NCBI GenBank assembly: GCA_964036045.1
Contig: OZ038384.1
Span: 20,699,000 to 20,762,999, forward strand
Length of the DNA: 64,000 nt
Direction of reading: 5' to 3'
Origin: Eutreptiella sp. 'Long Island Sound 2002'
Taxonomy: Eukaryota > Euglenozoa > Euglenophyceae > Eutreptiales > Eutreptiaceae
Shown: positions 32,205-42,000 of the stretch, in pieces
How positions within the stretch are numbered: the stretch's first letter is position 1
Layout of the letters: the number at the start of each line of letters is the position of its first letter
The notes under the pieces: generated by a model
Seen by the model: the letters and a program-made list of their open reading frames with translations, nothing else
What the model was told of the DNA's origin: nothing
The model's database searches: none
Program-made: the position numbers and the translations under genes

Positions 32205-32296
32205 CGCTGGCTGTGCTTGCCTCTGCCTCTACTCACTTGTCCTCCTTTTTTTGTTGCTTGAGCCGGTTTCTCGGCTCCGCATGGGATAGGTAACCT

Positions 32297-32368
32297 GGGC
32301 GCATAGCTCAGAAGTAGAACGCTCGCTTAGCATGCGAAAGGTCCTGGGATTGATGCCCAGCTCGTCCA
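32297..32368 (+). tRNA. Degenerate tRNA-Ala(AGC)-like sequence
   Basis: The 72-nt stretch has the order of a cytosolic tRNA: TAGCTCAG box A region, anticodon loop TTAGCAT (AGC, Ala), and a perfect CTGGG/CCCAG T stem with loop ATTGATG. The acceptor stem has mismatches at pairs 6 and 7 and a G-T at pair 3. The D stem has one mismatch and a short loop, the anticodon stem has one mismatch, and no T run follows closely. It is more likely a tRNA pseudogene or the head of a tRNA-derived SINE than a working gene. Confidence 0.55.
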
Positions 32369-32436
32369 TGCTTCTGGTCCTGGAAATCTGATGCAGAGTG
32401 TTCAGAATCTCAACCGTGCCATTTCTGCTGTCACAG

Positions 32437-32707
32437 CGCAAGTGGAGATGTCCACCTGCGACGCCTGCTCTGTGCGGAAGAGCTGTGCCTTTTGTATGAC
32501 CGCGCTCCTTCCCCTGTGACCGACTCACTGAACCGGGGGACGCCTGGAGCTGGGCGTTTTGTGTCCGCGCGGGGGGGCAGGGGGCGGGGGCCAACTACTG
32601 GGCTCCGCGAACGCGGAAACGACACCAGCAAGAGCACCGGCCGCAGCGGCCGACAGAAAGCAGTGACCCGACGCAACATGCGAAGGGAAGAACGGGTGAC
32701 CGTCTAG
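32437..32707 (+). CDS. Possible exon of unknown gene
   Basis: After acceptor-like CTGCTGTCACAG a frame reads SASGDVHLRRLLCAEELCL, then a Ser/Arg/Gly-rich basic tail, to TAG at 32705. An overlapping frame also looks coding (NLMQSVQNLNRAISAV, then CDACSVRKSCAFC), so the reading is ambiguous. It may belong to the RUN gene, to an upstream exon of the DEP/PH gene, or to neither. Confidence 0.25.
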
Positions 32708-33255
32708 GGCCCCGTAAAGGAGCAACAAGCGCTGATGGGAAGCCCGGCCCGCCCACCCGCGACAAGACCCGGCGGGATAGTGGTACTTACATGCCCATGT
32801 CACATACCAGGGTTTTTTTTGTGTGTGTTTTTAATAGGAGGGGCATGGATATAGTTGAATTGCATTATGGCTCATTTTTTTTAGTCAAAATAATAATCAA
32901 AATAGACCAAAGAATGCATACTTCATAGCTCTTGTTCATTGTGATACAGATTGTGTTACATCACACTTTTGGTCCATACACTGATTTTGGTACACATTAT
33001 ATTATTCAGCCGAAAAAGAAAATGACGAAAATCAAAAAGAGCAACTATCATCACCACATGCTACTACACGCGCCCAAAACAATAGTTCCTGTGTTTCTGC
33101 GATCCATCATGAGAACAATACAACCTAAGCATAATATACATTGCAGCAAAAATTTACCCATTTGCAAAATTGATATGCAATGCAATGCAAATGCAAATGC
33201 AGTTAGAAAGACATAAAAAAAAAAAAGGAAAGAATCCATGGCATTAGCTTTGTGA

Positions 33256-33300
33256 CTAGGCTTGGGAAGGACTCGCTATGCTCCTCCTTCCCAAGCCTAG
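33256..33300. repeat. Perfect 16-bp inverted repeat
   Basis: CTAGGCTTGGGAAGGA at 33256-33271 pairs exactly with 33285-33300 around a 13-nt loop. It lies in an AT-rich intergenic stretch. It could be a cruciform, a small-RNA precursor or the remains of a short MITE. Confidence 0.9.
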
Positions 33301-33334
33301 AAAGCCGAAAGTATCAGAAATTTTGGTACGTACC

Positions 33335-34060
33335 AACAAGTACACGTTTCATTGCGCTGATTTTGACCGAAAATCATGACTAAAAACCTGATTTTTGCGG
33401 AAAATGGTCACAAGCTAGACTATGATCATTCCTCGAATTCTATTACAATATGTCTTCACCTTTCAAAGGAGCCAAACGGTTCGTTCCAACTCAACAATAT
33501 GTTCGAGAACGAAGTCCGACAAATGGAAGCATAAACTGTAAATTGCTACTTTTGACAAAAATGCAAAACCCCCAACGCTTATAAATCCGGGCCAACGGGG
33601 CTTCAATGGGCAAACAATTGACCTTTTGCATTCTTCTAGATCCAAATAACTCCATTATGCTTGGTTGAGGGCTTGGTAACATATGTGCTTCCTACTTGAC
33701 TACGTGCCGACAGGTACACATTTTGCCGTGGCAGGGTACGCACAAGATACAACTGATTTTTGTCAAAAATGACCACCAAAGATGCAATTTGTGCGTGAAA
33801 TGGGTGTGAGACGGCCTGTGGCGGGTCCTATTATCCTTTTAGGACATGTTCTCGGCTTTCAAACGAGCCCAACACTTTGTTCTAACTCCACGGTATGTTG
33901 GAGAACGACCTCCGACAAATGGACCTACAAACCAAAAATGTCCATTTTTGACCAAAATGCCAAACCCCCGGCTTCTATATCTAGGGGTCTATGGGGGTAC
34001 ACCAGGCAAACTAGTGGCCATTCCCCTCCCTCTAGGTCCAAACTACTCAAATATGCTTGG
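33335..34060. repeat. Diverged tandem duplication of about 370 bp
   Basis: Matching landmarks occur in the same order in both halves: ACTGATTTT or GCTGATTTT with AAAAATGA, CTTTCAAA.GAGCC, GTTC.AACTC.AC..TATGTT, CCGACAAATGGA, and CAAAACCCCC or CAAACCCCC. No protein reading is supported. Confidence 0.6.
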
Positions 34061-35380
34061 TTGAAGTCGCACAAAAGCATGGGCATGCAACCGGAACACC
34101 GGGGGGGAGACCCATGATTTTGGTAGGCTGGTGTTGTGACAGCACCCAAAAACACAGCTTAAAAAGCACATATCTTTGAGTTTTCGCCCCCATGTGCTCT
34201 CTATAGAGGCCATAGGGACGTAACATTGCTTATATCCGTTCCATTGGACCCACACGGGACTAGTTTGCACAAAGGTTCAATCCCTAGGCCGGGATATAGC
34301 GCTTTGACAAGGCTGTACAATGGAGACAGCAACCTTTTCTAAGTACTGTTTTTTCTACCGTTTGTACCCTCTTTCTAGGCATCAAGAGGAGGCTGGAGTG
34401 GTCAACCTTGGGGATTTTCACATCATTTGGGTGCAAATGAACTTGGATTGTCACTTGGGTCGTTGCTAGACCCCCGTGGTTTCGCTACAATAGGCCTACG
34501 AAACAGGCCAAAATGGCCAAACTGAGCCTACTGTATAAAAACTTGAAAAAATCATATCTTTGGCCTACCGGCTCGAATTTTGATAAACCGAAAGCCAAAT
34601 CTGGGTAGTTTTTGACGCTGAACACGAATATCCAGTCAAAACCTCGGCGTCGAACACGCTGCTGGCGGAAATCGACGATCGGTGTTCCGAAACAGTGATT
34701 CGTGCAGTTTTGCGAAAATCCGATTTCACAGCATTATTCAGGCTTTAAAACCCTTCACATTCATGGGCTTAAATCGAATTTTCATCAACTCTAGCTAGGT
34801 GCTGAGTTCAACAGGAGAAATGTCGGCAACAGCCATTGGTCACGCGTGCACGCCGATTTTTGACCAGAAATCCGGATTCTGGCCAATAAAAAAAAACTCC
34901 CGTATACAACCTTGTAGGGCCCGTCCTGCCATCCACAAATGTGCCTTCGGTTCGTCCGGACCTTCGTCCGTTGTCACCATTACGGCAGGGCCAATCCGGC
35001 GGGATAATCACCGGGGTCAGCTTTACAGCTGAGCGTCGCAGGCGGCCGCGGAGGCCCCTCCCCCGCGGCCGGACAGCGAACGGCGGGCCTTGCGGCCCAG
35101 GGGCAACAACCAGACGGAATGTCACACAGGGGGGGTGCATGCCCGCTCTTGCTCGTTGTTCCCAGGTCTGCCAGAAAAAGCGAGGGAAAACCTTCCTGGA
35201 AGCGATTTCTTTTTATCCAAAGGAAGAGCTGTCTTTTCTTACGTGCGAAAATGTTTATGCCGCCCTCTCGATATCTCAAATGTGGAGCCGGCACGCAAGT
35301 GCACGCCCCGCGGGCAATAGGCTGTAATTGTGAGCAGCCGGACGAGCATTCCACTCTGACCCACAAAACTGCGCTTCCTG
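34061..35380. other. Intergenic stretch without a supported gene
   Basis: A GC-rich piece at 34930-35110 gives overlapping ORFs on both strands, none with a motif. It may contain the true 5' exons of the DEP/PH gene, but I cannot place them. Confidence 0.35.
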
Positions 35381-35384
35381 TTCT

Positions 35385-35445
35385 AACAGAACGACCTTGA
35401 GCAACAGGTCACACAAAGAACATGGCACTGGACACCGATTGTCCG
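35385..35445. repeat. Member of the short dispersed repeat, before the first DEP exon
   Basis: ACCTTGAGCAACAGGTCACACAAAG followed by ATGGCACTGGACACCG resembles 7740-7845 and 44075-44145. Because of this I place the exon start at 35520 and not at the upstream limit of the open frame. Confidence 0.45.
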
Positions 35446-35519
35446 ACTCGCATGGATTGAACTCCCCGTTTAGTGGCCACAGCCCTCCATCCAATGCCTT
35501 CACCCACTCCACTCCGCAG

Positions 35520-36032
35520 GTGCAGGAGCTGCTGGCCGTGTTGAACAATTCACCCTCCTCAACCGCTGTTGCCACAACCGGGTCCCCGTCCTCAGAAATC
35601 GGCAAGGAATTGGCCTCCCCGTTTTTCCCTTCGACCCATCAACCCCCCGGCTCATCAAACAGCAGTGCTTCGCGTCACGTCCGCCGCCGCAGCTCTGGAT
35701 CTTCCGCGGGCCAACGCCACTCTTTACCACGCACGCCCTTTGACCTGCTTGGCCCTGCCCCTGAAGCTCCCCCCCGCAGCCATGACTACCCGGCAGCTGC
35801 CCACGTCCATTATGACAGCTGGTACCAGCCACAACCCCAACATCAACCGCACCAGCCCCCGACAACACCCCCTCCCCCGAGCCCCAACAAAAGCTCGTCA
35901 GCAGTGAATCGATTCTCCGAAAAGGAGTTGGCCAAGCTGTTGTCAGTCGCCGCGATCATGAAGACCGAGCTAAACATTGGCGAAAAACTGTACGACGGAC
36001 GGCGGTATAGCAACGTGTTTGTGGGCTCGGAG
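35520..36032 (+). CDS. DEP/PH gene, first exon seen
   Basis: The acceptor CACTCCACTCCGCAG has a clear pyrimidine tract. The frame is open back to 35334, but that part overlaps a dispersed repeat. The exon has a Ser/Pro/His-rich lead, then the first half of DEP 1 ending FVGSE, and donor GAG|GTATGT in phase 0. Confidence 0.65.
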
Positions 36033-39000
36033 GTATGTGCAGTCATTGTCGCGCGCAATGGGCTCCTCGTGCATGTGGACCCAGGAATTATCTCGCCACT
36101 TTGCGAAAATTGCAATTTGCAATTGTCGCCAAACACAATCGCCAATTCAAGGCGACCAGTTAGACAGTCCGGAATCCGAAACCGGGGGCCTGAGCAGGCA
36201 TGGGCTTGAACGTGGGGGGGGGGGGGTCATCGAAGTGTCAAAGGTCGTTCCGTCTCAGTCGCTGCTGTTCGCAACCAACGGCGTACCAACCGTTTTGTAC
36301 CTGCGGGATCTGGTCCCTAAACCGCCGTAACCGCTTTTGCAATCGCTTTGGCAAATGCAACCTCCCATTCATTCAGCGTCCCTCCCCCTCCAGGGCACCA
36401 CTGGGTTTGAGGGATGGACATGGCGGCTGGAGGGTGGAGGGCCTGCATTTTGCCCCCATGCCCCCTGGTGTTGCTAAGGAATGCACTGCAGCAGAGGCGC
36501 TGCATTGCACTGGCGACCCAGGGGGCGCAAGCCCAGTCCAGGGATCTGCAAACCTTCACGTCAGCCGAGGCCCGAACTGGGCAGAATTGTGGTTTTCCCC
36601 CTTGTAGTAATGCAGTCACCTTTGGGATCCAACAAAAAAAACACAAAAGGTCTTATAACCAGAAGAAGGAGAACACGGAGCGGCCCCACGCTCTCACAGA
36701 GGGTCAAATGGGGAATGATAGGAAGTTGCAACAGGAAAGCAAAGAATAAAACAACTGTGGTCGCACCCCAATTTCAAAGTGTTGTGAGTGCCCTTGTTAT
36801 TATTGTACATTATTGCTGCGACACGTCATTGCCTTGTGATTGCTGCCGCGTTCAGTATTCTGAACACTGCTAGCGTCAGCCGGGATTGTGCACCTTGTTT
36901 TATGAAGCGCACAGGGGGTTGGCACGAGGCCCACGGTAGTGGGCAGGTGGGTGGGTGGGGGGGCTGCGGCGCAGGGGGGTGTCCGCCCACCTTCCCACCC
37001 ACCTACCCCCACCCATGTGCGCAAGACCGCTGGTGGAGATTGCAAATGATGCCTCCCCGGCCCCTCCGCATGTGTCCACCAAGCAGTAAATAGGATCTCT
37101 CATCATGCTACCTCAGGGGGGGTTTGGAGTGCACTGGGAGTTGGTTTTGTGCCTCGTCGAATGAGGTGTGTGATTCTGGCGAAACACTGCCTGCGCCCAC
37201 CATGTGTATCATGCAGTTTGATCGCCTGCGCAGGCACATGCAAGTGATGCATCTCAGAGTGCTGCAGCCATCCGTACCCCTTCGCCTTCCATGCCCCACA
37301 TTGATGCCCACAGGCCGTGTCATTCTTCACGCGGAAGGAGTTCGCCTGCAACCGCGAGGACGGGGTCAACCTGGGTTTGTGGCTGGAGCAGATGGGCATG
37401 TTCCACCACGTGCAGGACATACACCACTTCCAAGACTCCGATTTCCTCTACCGCTTCTACAACGATGAGCGTGACCTGAACGACAGCTCATGCCACTCTC
37501 CCCAGGCGGTCCTCTCCCCAGTACGTCCCTCTTCTACCCGGCTGAAGGCTACCAGCCAGTCCCCAGCTGCAATGTCTCCTTCGTCCATCTTGTCCCCCAA
37601 GTCCCCCGTGTGCTTCTCCACATTCGAGATGAATCAGCTGTACACCTGTCTGCAGACTTTGCAGAACGAATTGGTGTGCATCCCCACCTGTTTTACATGC
37701 AACCTAGTGGTTCTTGAGTTAGGGGGCGTTAGCCCCCCCCCTCTTCCTGGTTTTTTTTTGTGCACCTGCCCCCCAGGTATGCCGTGGTTGTGGAAGCCAA
37801 TGGCAATTGTCAACCTCCTGATGTTCTGATTGCGGACAGGTGGGCACGGGAGAGTTAGTGTACCTATGCATATGCATAGCTCCAAAATACGGAGATTGGG
37901 CAATGTAGGGGAATGGGATGTGCTGGAACAGGATAGAGGGTCCCCCTCATTCCACCCATCCATTCAATCCTAGTCTTTTTTGAAGTTATGTGCCTTTGAG
38001 GGGTCGTGATCCAGTAGCTCTTGGTAGGTGGCTGCGTTAAACAACATCACCTTAACCCCCCCGCCCCCGGACCCCCCAACCCACACCAATGGTCCAAAAT
38101 GGGGCACAACCAATTTGGGCACCAATGGCACCCAGAAATTCTTTTGCTTTTGGCATGTCCACCACGCAGAGAATATGCCCCAAGCAATGAACTTCCAAGT
38201 GACCGAGGTTGCAATCATCTAGCAGGTCCATCAACATCATCCACCATTCCAAGAAGAAAGTCATTTGTACCCTAGATTGACGTCAAAACAGGTATAGGCG
38301 GTGTTTGGAATTGGTTCGGATGGAGCATGTGCCGGTTAGCAATCATCCATCGTCCATCGGTCTCACCCAAATGAGGGTCATGATGTTTGTTTTTCAAGGC
38401 AAAATTTACTTTCGGTAGCTCGTGGATTATATATTCAGTTGGGGCGTTGTTGAGTGTAGGGGCACAAGCATCCGCCTAGCAAGTGTAGACATGGCCCAAA
38501 ATCCCCATGGCGTCGGGCTTGGTTGTCGGTGGAGGTGGTGCACTAGTGCTCAAGCATCCAACCAAATGGACTAGACATGCCCCAAAATCCCCGCAGTGTC
38601 GGGTCTTGGTTGTTGCTGCTTGTGTGGATGGGTGCACATGCTACCCACCGAGCATTTTTGATGTGCTCGGTGCTTGCCTTATGATGCATTATGTTTTGGA
38701 TTGCTTGGCACTTGCTAGGGAGTCAAAATTGGTGGTCCTTGCGTTGCATAACAAGTAACAGCCTGTGTGGCACGTGTAGTTTGTGGTCCAAGCCATATAG
38801 ATGTGCATAAGTGTTGCAAAATGCTCATGTTGGCTATATGACAACAGTTGTAAATGTGGCCTTGCAAAAGCAAAATGTGTAGCACCCTTCAGATTTTGGC
38901 AAGTGAATCCAATGACCATATTGCCACCATTGCCAGCGGTTGCGAAGCTCAAGTCATGGATATCACTTGAGTCCCGTCACCTTAGGTAACACGCATCTTA

Positions 39001-42000
39001 TATGTGTACTGCATGACATGGCGAATTTTCAATTGGGAGGAGGAGGACAATGTTATCGTTGCCACCACTGTGCCGGCTTTGCATATGGGTGACAATCATG
39101 ATGGTAACCAAGGGAATAAGCATACCGCGCAATACACAAGTTGCGTTTTGGGGAAGTGGTCGCCTACCGCACCAGAGAGTGCCTCTAATATGCACGTATG
39201 AGCCGTGGGTCACTTAGCCGGCTCTAAGCGCCCACCTTTTCGGGAGGCGAGTGTGGCCGTTAGTACCGTTGTAAAGTGTAGTGTGTGCATGCTAATTTCA
39301 ATCCTTTTTGGGGGCGGTGGAAAAAAACCCTTCCAATCACCATATTTGCAGTGGTTTAGGTGACCAAAGTTTTGGAAGCCAAAACATACCATGTACCCTA
39401 CCAAAACCAGGATTTTCAGGAAAACAACGACTTGCAGGTCGTTCTTTGACCAAAAGTCAATTTCAAAGGGTTTTTTTGTACCTGCTTAGACTATTGAATT
39501 GTGTAGTACTTTCTACCTCCTCAATGAAATATGGTACTATTTTACCAATGTGTTGTGCCCTACTGTCTTTGTACGTTGCTGATTGGTACTATAATTGGAC
39601 ACGAATGACGGATGCATGCACCCTTGCACTCACGTTCGGTGGTTTTTGTGCTGGATGCTGCCAGCGGGTGTCCTCACTGGGAGCAGTGACACATCCCCTA
39701 CAATATTGATACCGGTTTTGGTAGTTTGTTTGACCTGGAATTTTGGCAATATTACTCTTGCATATTGCAATTTCGGCTCCAAAGAGGGACCTGCAGATCG
39801 CTCTTTCCGTGTCAAAACCGCTTTGTGGGCCACTACTATGTTGTACTTCCAACCTGCTTTGTGGTGTCCTTTACAATCTGCCTCTCTTTGCTTCATGGAT
39901 CCCGAGCCTTTTCGCAAGTTCCTCTCCAGTACCAAGGTGTTCGCCAGTGGGGCTGAGTTATTCGTTGTAGCTGGCTTACCTGGCCGACTCAAGACTTTAT
40001 TGTGTTCTGCATGGAATTACGTGGGAACACAAAGACTGCATATATGCTTCCTGAATTTTTGTCTGAACATGCCAAGCAATAGGCTGGCAGGGTCGCCACT
40101 AGATGGTACACTGTTATGCAATAGGAGGCATATAATATGTATTTGCTTTTACATTTAAGGTGGAACCCAAGGGGAACACGTCCAGCGGAGGAACAAGATC
40201 ATTTTGGAGTCACCCGGTGTCTCAGAAGGAAAATGGCTCGTGCAGGGCAATGCTCATACAGCTGCCCTAATGTTTCTACTCGCGCCAATGCCATTGCTTG
40301 ATGGCCCTCGTCCCCAGCTAACACACCGGGGCACCAACCAACAAGCAATATTAATCTACAATGTGGGTTAGCCCACCACACATCGGGGATGTGCTACTGA
40401 TGTCTCCGGAGCTGAAGCTCACCCCGGTCCCAGAGTGGAGCAATTAAACTCCGTACAACGTCCATTGTGGACCCCTGTGTGTAGTGCAACCAAGGTGCCG
40501 CCACGCCGCCGTGGTTGCAGACCCATAGCGCCACCTTGAGGCCTCCCGCACGGCCGATGGAGAAACGGCCAAACCCACGGTGGTGCGCTAAATGGCCACC
40601 CCAGGGTTGCCGGCGCCCGTCCCCACGAAGCACTCGCAAGAACCAACGAACAGGGCAACCGGATCAACAACCCCCAGGAACGGCGTGCACACGGCATACA
40701 AAACACAAGCGGCTTCTACGACACGCTCCCACGACCGCGGTCCTGTAACGCCGGACGGCAATGCCCGGCCCAGGCACGTAGGACTGGTATCGTTTCTGCC
40801 CGGGCCCGCAGCTGCCCACCTTGCTGATCCTAGCGGCCCCAGTCATGCTGTCGACGACGGCGACCCAGATGAGAGGGGGCCGCCGGGGGTACCAGGTGAT
40901 ACAGCGGAAGACGGACGAGGCACACCACAAGCTATCGCCCCGGGGTGGTTGGCGTGTGCCAGGCGCGGCCGCACGCATGTAGGTGCGGATTCGGACATGG
41001 TTGCTGTGGCCCTCTTGCAGTGGCTCCCGGATATCTAGGAGATTTGGAATTTTACCTTGCCCCCGGCAGCAGTCGCGCGTGTGCCCCCATTGGTGACCCG
41101 TGCATCAGCGGCGGAACTTTGCTGGCATCCGGAGGTTGCTAGAGAACGTCTGTACCGGGAGGTTGCTAGAGAACGTCTGTACCGGGAGGTTGCTAGAGAA
41201 CGTCTGTACCGGGCGACCGTTACAGTGGTTGAGGACTGGTACGCCCGCCGTACGCCCGTCCGGCGGTTTGTAGACGACCCCGAGCACTGTCCGTAGAAGT
41301 TTTGGTGTGTCTGTGGGCTGCACGGTTTTTTCTCTGGCATGCATTGAACCCCTTCTGGAATGCAATGACGCATTTGCTTTTGTGTATGGTCTGTCCTCTA
41401 AGCAAAACTAAAGTTTGGCACACTCAAACTCAAGTTTTGCACTGTGTATATGCGTATTTGTATATGTGTATTTCTTTACATACACAACGGACCCACCCAC
41501 CTTGTGCACATCAATCTCAGACACTGAACCGCAGACCCTTTTGGAATGCAGTGACGCCTTCTAGAATGCAGTGACGCATTTGCTTTTGTGCATGCTCTGT
41601 CCTCTAAGCAAAATTGTCTGTGTGTTGCATGTGTTAGTTTCTGGTCCTGGTCTGCGCTGCAGTTTGCGCTGCAGGATCTGAAGATTGCTCTAGCAAATAC
41701 TCCAAGGAAACACCCACTGTTTGTACTCTACTATATTGTATACTACAAGCGCGTGTGTGTGTGCGCGCGCGCGTGTGTGTGTGCGCGCGTGTGTGTGTTC
41801 CTGCTTTGTCTTCTGTTGCATCATCTCGAACCGCAGGAGCGAAGTGTCCTTTTGCACATCCAGTGTAAGGAATATGGATGTGCGGATGCAGGAACCCGGA
41901 TGTGGAAGTAGCTGAGTGCTTGGCTGTGCTTCTGGATGAAGAGATTTGCCAACTTGTGCCTAGAGACACAATATTTGTTGTTCGAGGCCTTATGGGGGAA

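Noticed and set aside
32297-32368. Fully functional tRNA-Ala gene
   Set aside because: Mismatches in the acceptor, D and anticodon stems and the lack of a nearby T run make it doubtful; it is listed as tRNA-like only.
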